Assembly (NCBI GenBank): GCA_907165135.1
Contig: OU015568.1
Coordinates: 10,300,501 to 10,364,500, forward strand
Length of the DNA: 64,000 nucleotides
Direction: 5' to 3'
From: Oikopleura dioica
Taxonomy: Eukaryota > Chordata > Appendicularia > Copelata > Oikopleuridae
Made by a program: the position numbers and the translations under genes. Position 1 is the first letter of the stretch. Each line of letters opens with the position of its first letter. The notes beneath the pieces were generated by a model that saw nothing but the letters and a program-made list of their open reading frames with translations, had not been told where the DNA came from and did not search any database. Shown here in pieces: positions 48,005 to 60,247 of this stretch.

Positions 48005-51000
48005 CGCTTTTTCAAACTGCTTTGCTCTTCTTATTCCCTGTCTTTATAAAGCATCGTCTCTCGTTTCCAACTGAGTATGCATTATTGGCGCTGAATAGGT
48101 TTCCAGCTGACTGCTCTGCTTGATTATAGGTCATCTGATCGACAAAAATCAAAGATGGTTGAAGATCTTTTTCTTTGAAAGATCTGACGGTGTCCTACTT
48201 TGTGCGCATATTTTATGCATATTGCACAATAAATTCAAAACCTGCAAAAGATTTATGGAATAGATTCCTTATCGCCAATTCAAATACGTAAAGAAAAAGT
48301 TTAAGAGAAGACCATCAATTCACATACAAAAGTAAACTCCAAAGAAGGGAAAGCCATGCTTGTTTGCAGTCTCCCCCACTTCCGGAATCCACAAAGTCCC
48401 AAAAGTTTGATGTAAAACTCCAAATAATGAGTATAGAACCGTATAAGAGCGGCCGTGAAATGTTCCTGCGTTAACCTTTCGAGTTTTCTATCAAACAGCG
48501 TGTCATGAAATCGCGGTGTTCTCCACTTGTTTTTTTACTTTGTCAGCTCAAAGTGACTCTCTCTTCTTCTAAACAAAGCCGGGTTTTATTGCACATGCTC
48601 AAAAGTGTATTGTTATACATTTGAGTGCCATCCATTGCGAGCAATTGAAGAACTAGCTACTTTTCGAGAAGGACTGGCGAGCGGAAAATGAATCGAACTT
48701 ATCTCTTCCTAAAACGACTTCCTGACTTAAGTGCCCTTCGAAAATATTTCCAGAACCGGCGATCGTTACTGGATTATCATCACGCAAATCGCCGCTATTT
48801 CGCGTTTTCCTCTAATCGTAGAATGTTATTCACGGACGTATCATTCCAGTATACCTTGTTGATTGTATAAAACATGCGATTTTCCTCTTCCTTGAGCAGA
48901 AGATAGCAATAAGCAAAAAGGTTGAATTGTAGCAGGAGTTGCCGCCGTGACACGAAGTTTGTAAACGTAGCCAGATGGCCGAATAGACGGATAAATAAAA
49001 TTTGGAAAATGATGATTTCACAAAATACAGAACACTGAATTCTTCTTGCTGGAACTGAATGAAATAAAATGCAGAGAACTGAGGTAACCTGCTTTGCATT
49101 TTTGTTGAATTCGACACCGGTCTCTCGTCCTGGAAAATTTGCATAACGCTGGTTGGATCGACTCGATCATCCTCGTGCCTAAGTCAAAAGTAGACCCAAC
49201 TCAGCAGTTCTTTTCTTTTTACTGTTTCGTTATTTACAAATTCCAGTTGAATATATTTCAAAAAGAAAAATTAGGCTTATCTATGTGCGAACTCGAAACT
49301 GCATAGAATTTGCAGCATAGATAGCAATTTTACTTTCCAAGAATCTGCATCGCTAGTTTCTGTTTTCTCATTTACAATAAATTATTAACTGAAAAAATCA
49401 CTTCGTTAAATTTTCTCAGTAGAAGAAACCGCTGAAAATTATTAACATGCGATTTTTGTTTTCAGCTGCAAGGTTGAAGTCGAACAAATTTGAGGTCAAT
49501 GTTTCTTGCTTTCGATGAGCACCTGATGGGAACGATGCTCGCTTTTCGACATTTTCCCCGCGACGGAATTATTTCAGAGGATTACGAGTTCGAAACCACA
49601 GACGCGGGACGAACTTCGACCACGAGCAGCAAGTAAGTGCCAGACTCGACAGGACACGGTCTCTGACCACTGCGAGCATATGGAGCAAAAGACTATCACG
49701 TGAGAAGCTTCGCCGATCGGCCACGGACAGATTTAATTCAAAAGGTTGAGTTTCCGGCGTGATATTCGAGTCCTTTCCGGGGTGTTAGCCGATCACTTTA
49801 GAGGATTTTAGCGGCTCCGCGGAAGCTGAATGACCAGTGCTAATTTCTCAAGCAATTTTAACGATATTATTGAGAGTCTTTAGAATCGAGATAATATTGC
49901 GTCTAATCTACCGTGGTGCAAACTTTAGAGAGGGTTGTGTCAACCCGCCCCACTGCCGGAGATTGACGCCCTTGATGGAAGGATACTATGATAACGAGCT
50001 GTTTGAGTGCGAATGATTCGAGCAGCAAATCTCCGCAATCTCAAAATTGCTTGCCACCAAAGAAATTCTAACCCGCCGTGAAAGGGGCCGTGACTCGTGT
50101 TTTCTCACTCTCGATGAAGCACCATTTCAATCTTTTGCGGTAAGCAACACGCGAGCAAACAAGATGATCAGTCAAAGAATCGCCAATCGCCAAATCATTG
50201 CTTTTTTTCAGCCACATCCGGCTCAAAGAACGCTGACGCCTCCACGACCAAGTACTCGTGGTTCGCCAGACACTTGGTGATTGTGGTATCGCAAAAAGAG
50301 ACCTTCAGTGAAAGTCATCGTCTTCTTAGATTCCATGAAAATGAGTGAGCGGTTCGATTTCTTCCGAAACAAAAGATTCGTTTTGAAAAGAACTCGTTGT
50401 TCAATATTTTAGCGTTTTTTTAAGTTTATCTGCCAATTTGTGGCATTAGAAATTGGCTCCGGATCAGCTGAGTCTTATCAGCAAAGCTCTCAAGAGCGAT
50501 TTTTTTTCTTCAACCACTGAGCCCGCCATGACTTCAACCACAACCACAACGACCACTATTTGCCAGATAACGACACCTGCAATGAGAAGCACGTTCGCAA
50601 GCAGCTTGAGAGTTGAGTATCACGTTCAAATGTAATTTGTATGCCAAGCTGTAGGCGTTGAATTGACTTATTGAATCCTAAACTTTAGGACCTAAAGAGT
50701 CACCCAAAATTCAAACATTGGGCTAAAAGAAAAGCCTATTCTTTTCGAAGAATCAAAAAGTTTTCTGATCAAAATCAAAATAAACGAAAAATAATGTCAT
50801 CCGACTTTTCAGAAGGGATAACATCGGTCAAGCCCTTTCATTTTTCGAAGTTAAATTTGAACGATATGCGACGTCAAAAAACGAGTGTAATCCGCCCGGT
50901 CATCCTTCGAACTAGACGTATCGAGTCCGGTTCTGAATTCTTAGGGCGTTAATGCTCCTATCAAGATCAGTGTCGACTTAGAGAAATAGCTCAGAAGTCG

Positions 51001-51414
51001 GAGCCGTCGTGTCGACCAAGGCGGGATTCTAACAACAAGCAAATAACTTACGAACTTACGTTTATTGCGGTTTTGGATTTAAATTGCTTGGAATGCATTG
51101 GTCTTTATCTTGTTTAAAACATACATGTTTTATTTACCAGTTGTTTATTAATTTATATTTGGCGAAAATTCAGGCGAAGATATAGTGCGGAGAATGTCAA
51201 CTTCGAATATCATTGAAATCAAGGAAGACATTTTTGGAAAAATTCCGTATTGAACTCATGAGAACGAAAAAAGAAATGACCATACAAAATTCGTTAATGA
51301 AATTCATGAAAAAGCAACGAAACAAAAGAAAACGCACCACTGCACGTTTTGTAAAATATTCAAACTGCATTTTTGGCTCATTTATGACGGAAGACACTTG
51401 AGTTTACTGGCGTT
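48005..51414. other. intergenic with isolated exon-like segments
   Basis: Mostly non-coding. 49499-49635 reads MFLAFDEHLMGTMLAFRHFP to TSTTSSK at a perfect GTAAGT donor. 50023-50141 reads QISAISKLLATKEILTRRER to EAPFQSFA at a GTAAGC donor, followed by a CAG acceptor at 50211 and PHPAQRTLTPPRPSTRG. Phases of the first join do not match, so no model is offered. Confidence 0.35.
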
Positions 51415-52702
51415 ATGAAAAGAGAGAAATTGAGATTCGATGTTTCGGGGATGATCTATGAATGTTCAGATGGACTTTTGCGACGGTTTCCGAAGACGTT
51501 GTTAGGTGATGTTTCCAGGAGATTGGAATACTACGATGAAAAAAGTGGAACTTTTGTCTTTGAGAACGGATAGACCATTTTATATTTTTAGAAGTATTTT
51601 GTTATGAGGGTTTCTATCCTGAAATAAGACTGCAACAGAAAAGTGTTCTCTTCTGTTTTGCTTTTTTATCAAACAAACGGGAAAGTGCTCCTGAAGCCGC
51701 AGTATTTTCCGCCTTATCTATTCGTGGAGGTTCTTGTTTTCTTTGGCCTCCACAACTACCGCCCGAGCAAGAGAATAACTTTCGGCAAATACAACCCTCC
51801 AAGAAACCAAAGTTCAGTCGCCATTATTTCCGATTGCACAAAAAGCTTCGTCACCGACTCAAGCTCATCAAAAGAGGCGATGATTTACAACAACATGAAC
51901 TTTGGTGCAATCTTGACGACGATCATGCTCATTATCTTCGAAACCACAGATCTTCCTGATCTCTTGAAGAGGATTTCTTTCACTTTGGAGAGGACTTGCA
52001 ATGTATTCTTTATTTGCGACATCGTTCTGATTGTCATATCAAGAATCGGGAATTTAAAAGCTCTCATTCGAGCATCATTTATTTTTGATATTTTGTCAGT
52101 CGTCCCCTTTCTTTTTCCTTCAAGGTATCTTTTCTTTCGAAAGAAGGAACTTTTAACATTTGAAATTTGAAGCTCAAGTTCGCTAAAAATATGCAAATTG
52201 GCGCGTCTGGGAAAATTGGCCAAATACAATAGATCGCTTCGTCTGGCAGGTTTGACTCTTGTTAGATCTGTCGTCCAGGTAAACAACAGGAGCCTGCTGA
52301 GAAAAAACAATTGCTTTAGATTGCTTTTATTGGAACAATGTTGCTGACAATGGCGACGATTTTTGGATCATTTGTTTTCTTCCTTGAGAAGAGCAGTAAT
52401 GAAAATATTTCTTCAATTTTTGGTAATTGTAATAGTGAATGTTTTATTGAATGATTTCAGATGCAATTTGGTACATAATTATTTCTGCACTGACAGTTGG
52501 ATACGGAGATATCGTGCCTTCAACAAATTATGGCAAGTTTCTTGGGGTTGCGGCGTCTCTCTCTGGAATCATTTTTATGTCGCTTCCGCTGCCTGGAATT
52601 ATTCAAAACTTTCATTCAGGATATTTGGTTTATTCAGATTGTATGTTCGGTAAAGCTACAGACCTTTTCGGGCCACTCGTCGTCATTTCAAAAAAATTTT
52701 GA
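51415..52702 (+). CDS. voltage-gated potassium channel alpha subunit (Kv type)
   Basis: Starts MKREKLRFDVSGMIYECSDG, a T1 tetramerisation domain (RFPKTLLGD, EYYDEKSGTFVFEN). A GA-AG intron (donor AACG|GATAG, acceptor AATAAG|AC) restores CNRKVFSSVLLFYQTNG and YLFVEVLVFFGL. S1-S3 follow (FGAILTTIMLIIFETT, NVFFICDIVLIVISRI, ASFIFDILSVVPFLF). The S4 sensor reads KICKLARLGKLAKYNRSLRL with regularly spaced Lys/Arg. Pore: DAIWYIIISALTVGYGDIVP, with the TVGYGD selectivity filter. S6 has PLPG in place of PVP. Plasma-membrane K+ channel. The C-terminus is uncertain: downstream exons may reach about 53020 (RFSKPNWSSPSFDSDH), followed by AATAAA. Confidence 0.85.
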
Positions 52703-53172
52703 GTGAATTGTATGCTCTCGTTGTCTTTTCTAAAAGATCCCAGCAGGTTCCCAGGTTCAGCAAATACAGCTCGATCAATCCATTTTTTGATTAATCAGTA
52801 AATACAAAACGAACCATCAAAAGTCCTCCCTATTGTCAAGATAAAACCGATACGATGATAAACCATTACAAGCTTACGCCGAGGATTCGAAGATTTTCCA
52901 AACCGAACTGGTCATCGCCAAGCTTCGACAGCGATCACATCTTCGATCACGAGAGCTGTCTGAGATTGCTTGCGACTCGCGAATCATTCATCCTGAAGTA
53001 CCAAGCAGCAACTCGTGAATAAAATTTCTGTAAAATTGATGCAATAAACTTCTGATTCTCGTTGATGTCAAGTCTGGAAAAACTACTTTCCAAAACCTCC
53101 AATCTCTAGAAACCGGCGAAATGAAATTGTTATATCCATCGATTGTCCATAGAAACGAATCGCTAAGAGACC

Positions 53173-53761
53173 ATGAAGGACGGAAGCATCTACGATTATC
53201 AAACCGATCCCTTGCTTTCTGCTGGTTGCTGCAACATTGACGAGGAAACTATCGAGCTTTTTGGTGATGAACAACAAGTCGTTTATGCGGACGAGAGCAT
53301 CGATCGAGTCGTTCCTGCTTACGAAGCACCACTTTCAGTTGTTCACACGGAATCTATGAGTTTTATCATCAACAGGTCAGATAGTCCACAAGCACTGCAA
53401 GTTGATTCGATGGAAGAGCTACGACGCGCTTATAATCAAAAACACCGCCATCTTCAACGGGTTCAACATACTAAAAACTCATTCTGGCAATCTTCAGCTC
53501 GAGATCAACCCTATTATCAGGCAAAGTTCGAATAATGCAATCAAAAAAATTCCTGTAGAATGCGCTTATGAACTTATCGAGGCTGCGTACTTAGAACAAC
53601 AATGCCTTGCCGACAGGAATCGAAAGCAAAAATGGAACCACCGAGGGACCATTCTACCGTCGCCAACTGTTCGACCTCCATCCTCGATGAGATATAATTC
53701 CGAGATTTATGGGGATACGAAAGTTATTTCAAATTGTACTGATGAGTTACCAGCTCAGTAA
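53173..53761 (+). CDS. uncharacterised acidic protein
   Basis: The ATG at 53173 follows CTAAG. Exon 1 reads MKDGSIYDYQTDPLLSAGCC, is acidic, and ends SMSFIIN. A 47-nt GT-AG intron (GTCAGATAG...GAAGAG) joins SYDALIIKNTAIFNGFNILK, then VECAYELIEAAYLEQQCLAD and a Pro/Ser/Arg tail ending ISNCTDELPAQ. About 180 residues. The stop overlaps a strong GTAAGT donor (GCTCA|GTAAGT), so the gene could continue. No domain recognised. Lies between the K+ channel and NF-YA on the same strand. Confidence 0.55.
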
Positions 53762-54216
53762 GTTTTTGATCAACGATTTGACGATTCAACAGTTATCGAC
53801 ACATTTAGAAAAAGTAAGTTCAAATGAATAATTCCAAATATTGAATACCTTCTTAGTAAGAATCTAAGATTCTTTTAACATTTAAGTTATTTTTAACATA
53901 GAATTGTTGAAAATGAACATTGTTGAAAAAAAGAATGTTGCTGAAATTTTCCCGGTCCTGACTCACTAAAAATAGATTTCGCGGGTTTTTAGTGATTATT
54001 TGTTGATTTAGTTGATTTTAGTTTTATTTTTTTAGTTGATTTTGCGCGGGAAAAAGCGGGCTGACGTTTCTGGAGGGCGGGATGCGCGGGCGGCGCGTAG
54101 TCAAACAGTGGGCGGTAGTGGGTGTCTGGTTGCGGCCGAGCGAGGGTGCGCTCTGGGAGGGCCGCCCCGATTTCATTTGTTGGCCACTTCGGCGAATAGG
54201 AGGGAATCTCGAGAAA
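53762..54216. promoter_or_regulatory. NF-YA promoter region
   Basis: AT-rich repeats of TTTAGTTGATTT (54006-54045) give way to a GC-rich block at 54045-54180 with several GGGCGG/GGCGGG boxes, ending at the NF-YA first exon. TATA-less CpG promoter type. Confidence 0.5.
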
Positions 54217-56213
54217 ATGTAAGCCAGACGAGAGGAACGATTGGAAGACAACGACCAATCATACTCTCACCGGAACACGATTAGTCGAGCCACGACCCAG
54301 TCAGTAGCCGATCTGCAAGTGATCGGACTTACTACGACTCCCTTAGACACCTTAGACTTGACCCGAGTCACTTTTCCTTTTTTTCCAGAGCGAAAATCGA
54401 ATCATTTTGAGAGACTAAGTAAGAAGACGATCTTTCTTTCGACTCGATCAATTATCAATTACTATTATCGCTCAGTTTCTTTTTCATTTAAAATATTTCT
54501 CGTTTATCATTTACGGCTCTAAAATCTTAACTCGTCCTCAGTCTAACCCTTCTTTCTCAGGTCAGAAAGCAACACACAGCAATATGCAACAGTACAAGGG
54601 CAGCCCCTACAGTTGGTCACCCTGGGTGCCAACAACATCGTCGGCAACTCCGGTCAACAGGTAAATAATCACCAATTTAAATTTATAGCTCTTTTGATTG
54701 AGAAGCGGAAAATTGATTTTTTTTCTTCGTCTGAGTGTTGAGTTGTTGGAGAAAGCCGCTTTAGCTCGGGGCGCTTTTGTTTTATCAATTAGTTAACGAC
54801 CTTTTGTCAGCTCTGCACTGGGGCATATTCAATTCAATATTCTACTTTTCTCTCCATCTTTAGTCCTGCTAGCACTAGTGTCTCTATTGATTTTATGGCC
54901 CTGGTTCAGATTTAATCTCATCTACTACTAGCATCAATACTTTTCATTCTATTCATCGATTTTTGATTTTGAATCTTTTTAGATCCAACTTATTCAAACA
55001 GGAAACTCATTCAACGGCAATGGGCAGCAAATCATCACTCTTGGATCTGTTGGAAACGGCGAGCAAAAGGTGCGATTTGCACGATTCTGCAAACATTGCA
55101 TTGAGCAAATGTTTATTTCCTATTTCCCTGACTCATCTTCTTTGTTAAGCAGAGCGAGCAAGGCCAGCAACAAGGAGGATTGGTGATTCAAAATGCTGAT
55201 GGAAGCAGTCAGATCGTTCAACTGCTCTCGCCGTCTAATGCTGGACAGGGGGCCGTTATTGTAAGTATCTGTTTACGGAATAACCATTGATCGGCTTTGG
55301 CTAGATGATTCCCACGAGCATGGCTGGCGGTGGCGGCGCGCACGTCATCAAACAAGCGCCCGATCATGTCCCTGACGAAGAGCCACTCTACGTCAACGCC
55401 AAACAGGTATAAATCAATGCCTCATTAGATCTATACTTCTACCCCTCTTGAGGACTCTTGACCGCCATTTGCGGTCAATTTGAATGTCAACAAGACCCCG
55501 TTTTTTGCCTTTTGAAAATAGATGTTTAGTACAACCGAATTCTGAAAAGAAGAAAAGCTCGTGGAAAACTCGAGGCAGCGGGCCTCTTGCCAAAAGAGCG
55601 AAAGAAGTACTTGCACGAATCCCGACACAAGTACAAAGAATTAGTCCGAGCTGAATGACTAAATGAACTTGTTTAGACATGCAATGAACAGATGTCGTGG
55701 AGAGGGTGGCAGATTCCACTCGAATGTGCCACCGACCGAGGGCGAAAGTAACCAACAGGAGAATTACAACTCGACGGGAAGACCTCTTCGCCATCCGGAG
55801 GTAAGAAAATCGTCTTACAATCGACATTTTTCTCAACATGAAAACTAGGTGCCAATCGCCATGTCCACCCGCGCACCTCAGCAGCATGCGACCATTCTGA
55901 CGCAGTCAAATGACCAGGCAACGCAGGATGCAGCCCAAGAAGCGGCCCAGTACGCTACGGCCCTTTCCAACCTCCAGCCCGGTCAAATCATCCGAACCTC
56001 GTCCGGCCAGACGTTCCAGCTCGCTGACGCTTCCGCCATGGGCATGGTCGGCGCCAATGGGGCCTCGTTCGTCACGCTTCAGGTATTTTCAAAAAAACGT
56101 TTCGAATTTACATTTTTGTTTAGGAAGTGCCATCGACAAAGACCGAAGTAACGGTGAGCGATGGGCAAGAACTGGGCGTGGCGAGAACGGTCACGCTGTC
56201 CACAGCCGAGTAA
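54217..56213 (+). CDS. NFYA: nuclear transcription factor Y subunit alpha
   Basis: Nine exons total 948 nt (315 residues), all in phase: 54217..54218, 54561..54660, 54983..55069, 55153..55260, 55305..55406, 55530..55630, 55677..55800, 55849..56082, 56124..56213. The start codon is split: AT at the end of exon 1 and G at the start of exon 2, giving MSESNTQQYATVQGQPLQ. Gln-rich activation region, then the conserved core EEPLYVNAKQYNRILKRRKA (NF-YB/C binding), KERKKYLHESRHK and HAMNRCRGEGGRF (CCAAT contact). Trimeric CCAAT-box activator in the nucleus. Intron 1 (342 bp) contains an ATTGG and a CCAAT box. Confidence 0.95.
54239..54260. promoter_or_regulatory. paired inverted CCAAT boxes in NF-YA intron 1
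   Basis: ATTGG at 54240-54244 and CCAAT at 54255-54259 lie 11 bp apart in opposite orientation, about 20-40 bp inside intron 1. NF-Y binds exactly this motif, so feedback on its own gene is possible but not shown. Confidence 0.4.
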
Positions 56214-56945
56214 TCTCTACAACGAGCCAATACTGATAAACTCCGAAATGATAAATTGATAAACTACGACTTTCATCACGGAGCTGAAAGTTGAGTCATC
56301 CCCATTTTGAAGGTTCATTTTTTTCAAATACGCGCAACTAAAGCTTCCCGCCTATCTAACAAAATCAATTATTGACAAAGTAAAAATATTCAAACAAAAC
56401 TCATACTCAAGTTACCATTATTCTTTTTCATTGCACGACAGCAATACTTCTCCCCGAAAAAAAACGCTTTCTAAGCCGAGACCTTGACTCATCTCAGACA
56501 AAAATGCACACCCCAAATACAATTTTTGCTCCAAAGATGTTTTCTCTCTCCTTCAGTTTGGATTACCCGTTATTTTAACCGTCAAATCTAAGAGATTTTT
56601 CCCCGTTTCATCAATGACCGCCCATATGTTCGATAACCCCTGTTGCTTTTCCTTTTTTACCCTCGTGTTTTCATCTCCAGCAATTCTGTACCAAACATTA
56701 TTCAGCAGCGACGGTTAAATCTTGATCGTGATCCATTTGTTCATAACTGCCATGTTCATTGAGAACATATTCTCAAAACCAATAAAATGTACAATGAAAA
56801 TTCAGCCTTTTGCCTCTTTCTTATCGAAACGCATTCGACTTAGATTCCAGGTTTTTTTTTGTTGAAAGACTTGAGAAAAGATGATGGAATAAAATACTGC
56901 ACCAAAGTGATAGTCTGAGCGAAACTGAGAAAGGCCATTTTTAGA
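56214..56945. other. NF-YA 3' UTR and spacer
   Basis: About 730 bp. AATAAA (56779) marks the likely NF-YA polyadenylation signal. ATTTTTAG sits directly before the TVP23 ATG. No other gene. Confidence 0.5.
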
Positions 56946-57700
56946 ATGAATAATCTTGAATTTGGATCAGAAAATGTCGAAAAGAAGGGTCACCCTGGAG
57001 TTGTCGTGGCCCATCTCGGCTTCCGTATCTCTGCTCTCTTTATTTACATGTTCGGAGGGGTGAGTAAATCCTCAATCGATCCTTTTTTATTGGTGAAATT
57101 AAAGATCTTCTCCATGTCATTTGTAACTTCTTTTGTCTTCATTCTCCTCTGTCTGGCGATGGACTTTTGGACAGTAAAGGTTCGTTGAATTGTTTGAATT
57201 CTTTGCTGATGATTGTTGGTAGAATGTAACTGGAAGATTTCTCGTCGGTCTGAGATGGAGAAACAACATCGATCCAGCGACAGGACAATCCTCCTGGGTC
57301 TACGAATCAAGATCGGAAGAAGGCTTCAAACGAAAGCCAGTTTTGCCGAATGAATTTCGAGCTTTTTGGGGAGCACTCATTCTTTGCCCTCTTCTGTGGG
57401 CACTTTTCGGCCTCAGTGCTCTTTTCACTCTCAAGGTTCGCTTGTTTGGCGATTTTTTCTTATAAAACTTTGATTCTAGTTCCCTTCGTTCATTGTTTGC
57501 TTGACTGGTTTTGGATTCAACAGCGCTAATCTTTACGGATACATTCGATGCAAGATCGGAGGATTTGATGCTGTCAAGAACTACGCCAATAATCTTCTCG
57601 GCAAGCAAATGCTCTCTCGGTAATATCTTGTCGATGCTCTATTTTAAAGGATTTTAGGTTCATGTCTTCCGCTCCTTCAGCACCAGCCCAATCTGCCTAA
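56946..57700 (+). CDS. TVP23: TVP23-family Golgi membrane protein
   Basis: MNNLEFGSENVEKKGHPGVV leads into the first membrane segment (LGFRISALFIYMFGG). Next come helix two and the family signature: FVFILLCLAMDFWTVKNVTG, then RFLVGLRWRNNIDPATGQSS and WVYESR. Helices three and four follow (ILCPLLWALFGLSALF; FIVCLTGFGFNSANLYGYIR) and the end is SSAPSAPAQSA. About 205 residues, four membrane helices. Family role: Golgi/endosome vesicle traffic. TTTTTAG is 1 base from the ATG, indicating a trans-spliced mRNA. First of six tightly packed plus-strand genes. Confidence 0.93.
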
Positions 57701-57877
57701 AACCGTTCCAACGGGGAGAGATTCATTTCTTTCTTTTTTAGAATTTCCTTATTTTTATTTACATAATAACCACCAAGTTTCTGTATTCAAAACTTCTTTC
57801 CGACTCTTTCTCGCGTGCAATAAACTATATATAAGTACACTTCATTGATGACTTTCATTAAGAGGCGAATTCTAAAA

Positions 57878-58231
57878 ATGGAATTGACAAGGGACAACGT
57901 AAGAAATATCCTCTCAGAGACGTTGAAATTGCTCTCGACGCCAGAGTACCAAACGCAGTTAGAAAAAAGTAGACCAACGGCGCAGAATGATGCTGTTACG
58001 CTGCTCCAAATTGTAGGATCTTATATGAAAAATGATCAATCAGTAATTCAATTCCAGACCTTGCCAATAATTTCCCGCGCGCAGCAACAGGCGCTGAGTG
58101 CGAGTGGCCTTCCCGGTCAACAAGCGATCCTCGACTTCAACCTCAAAGTGCGCCAGTACGAACAACAAGATCCCCAGATTGGCCAAATGTCCTCCGAAAT
58201 TCGCTCCTACATTCTTCCCGCTCTTCAATGA
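57878..58231 (+). CDS. protein C10 (C12orf57 homologue)
   Basis: MELTRDNVRNILSETLKLLS then TPEYQTQLEKSR, with a 48-nt intron (ATT|GTAGGA...TTCCAG|ACC) leading to LPIISRAQQQALSASGLPGQ, QAILDFNLKVRQYEQQDPQI and RSYILPALQ. This aligns along its length with animal C10: AEVIQAFSAPEN, LPVATQIQQEVIKAYGF, GVLKFARLVKSYEAQDPEIA. About 100 residues. In mammals C10 is needed for brain development; its biochemical role is unknown. AATAAA at about 58340, just before the DDX49 start. Confidence 0.82.
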   Translation: MELTRDNVRNILSETLKLLSTPEYQTQLEKSRPTAQNDAVTLLQIVGSYMKNDQSVIQFQTLPIISRAQQQALSASGLPGQQAILDFNLKVRQYEQQDPQIGQMSSEIRSYILPALQ

Positions 58232-58362
58232 ACATCTTTTTCCTATCATCATTTATTCTATATTTCCTGTCTACCGTTTCTTTACGTTCGTTGCTTCTGT
58301 ACTAATGCCTATCACCAGCTTGATTCATAAAATCTGAAATAAATGTATTCACTCTCAGAAAG

Positions 58363-60156
58363 ATGTCGTTTTCGGAGCTAGGAATATCGAAATGGCTTCT
58401 AAAAACGCTCGATGATTGTAAAATTACATCACCAACAGAAGTCCAGAAAGCCTGTATAAAGCCAACTTTGGAAGGTACATTAATAATCCAATTTGGATTC
58501 CCGCCAATTTTATTTAGAAATTCCTTATTTTTTTATTGAGGGATATTTTTTAGGGAGAGATATTCTCGCATGCTCAAAGACTGGCTCAGGAAAGACCGCT
58601 TCTTTCGCCCTTCCAATCTTAGAAAGGCTTGCTGAGGATCCTTATGGCGTTTTCGCCGTCGTTTTAACTCCAACGCGTGAGTTGGCCTCGCAGATCGCCG
58701 ATCAGTTTAAATTATTTGGAACGAATATGAATGTCAGAGTTGAGCTCGTCACAGGAGGAATGGATCAGAATAGACAGACTCTTTTGCTCTCAGAAAAGCC
58801 ACATGTCATCGTCGCTACGCCAGGCCGACTAGCGGAGCTTTTATCCAGGTTGAAGTTATTTTTTTTCATAGTTCTGAAACCCAATATTTAGTACGGATCT
58901 AAGGCTGAACAAGGTGAAATTCTTCGTATTGGACGAAGCGGATAGATTATTGGACAGAGAAGATGGAGATTTCGGAGATGATCTGGCGAAAATAGTCGAA
59001 AAACTTCCGGCAAAACGACAGACTCTTATGTATTCGGCGACGCTTTCTGAAACGATTCAAGAAGCAAGAGCGCAGGGTAAGCGAATAACACCCGTTCTGA
59101 TAAGAAAAATATTTCGATAGCAAGCAAAGAGCCATTTTTCTGGCAGGCAGAAGAACTTGACAATCATGTGGATTCAAACGTCGTCGTGATGCCTGAAACG
59201 CTCGAGCAGAAATACGTTCTCGTTCCAGAAGACATCCGAGATCCGTATCTCGTCCACATGGTCAAATTTCTTCTGGAAGAAAAAATGGACGGGAACGAGC
59301 AACTGATTATTTTCTCAAAAACCTGCAAAAGCGTTCAAGTTCTTGGAATGATGCTGCAAAAGATAGGAGCGCGAGCGGTCGTGCTGCATTCTATTTTGAA
59401 ACAGAGTCAACGATTCTCAGCTTTGGAACAGTTTAAAAGTTCGAAAGCGAGAGTTTTGGTTGCCACTGATGTTGCATCGAGAGGATTGGATTTACCACAT
59501 GTTTCAATTGTTATTAATCATAATGTTCCAGGTAAAAATGCTTACATAAAAACTCTCAATGCTCCCATAAAAGATTTATTTTTCAAAAGTGATGTGCATA
59601 TTTTATGTAGGAACGAATTTCGAGCAGCATTTATATGAAAAGGCAATATGATTCAATTGTCTAGCATTAAATCGATTTTCTTAGAATCTGATGATCTAAG
59701 TTAGATCTCATCTGCTTTTAGGCGCACCGAGAAATTATGTCCATCGTGTTGGTAGAACAGCTCGAGCGGGAAAGAAGGGAACATCAATAACAATGATGTC
59801 CCCTTACGACACGGAGCGGGTAAAAGAAATAGAAAAAATGGTCGATTGCAAGATGACAGAATACCCACTGGAAGAAGATAAGATTGTAAAAATTCTAGTA
59901 AGGGATATCACGCCGTAAGACAGGTTGCGATTATATAATTTAGACACAAGTGCAAGTCATGAAGCGCGAGGCAGAACTTCAACTTGAAAAGAATAAATTT
60001 GGCGAAAAGCGCCGAATCAACAGAATGAAAGATGAAAAATTGCAGGAAAAAATCGAGATCGCGAAAAAGAGACGTTACGAGGCTAAGAGACTGAAAAGGG
60101 AGGAAGCGCTGAAAAAGAAGGCGAAGAAGATTGCGAAAAACACAGAGAAAAGCTGA
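58363..60156 (+). CDS. DDX49: DEAD-box RNA helicase DDX49
   Basis: MSFSELGISKWLLKTLDDCK (Q-motif region), then ACSKTGSGKTASFALPIL (Walker A), LTPTRELASQIADQF, TPGRLAELLS, FFVLDEADRLLD (DEAD), MYSATLSET (SAT), VLVATDVASRGLDLPHVSIV and HRVGRTARAGKKGT. The C-terminal ILTQVQVMKREAELQLEKNK matches DDX49, with a shortened Lys-rich tail ending AKNTEKS. Nucleolar helicase of ribosomal RNA processing. The final intron GTAAGG...TTTAG (59901-59943) hides an in-frame stop. An ACTCTCAG acceptor tract lies 4 bases from the ATG, and C10 ends 131 bp upstream. Confidence 0.94.
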
Positions 60157-60247
60157 CCGGCGATGAAATTTTTCAAGTGCTGATTTCTCGGAGCTTTTGT
60201 AAAGGATAAATTAAGCCTCGTAAAATAATTACTTTCTGTTTATTAGA

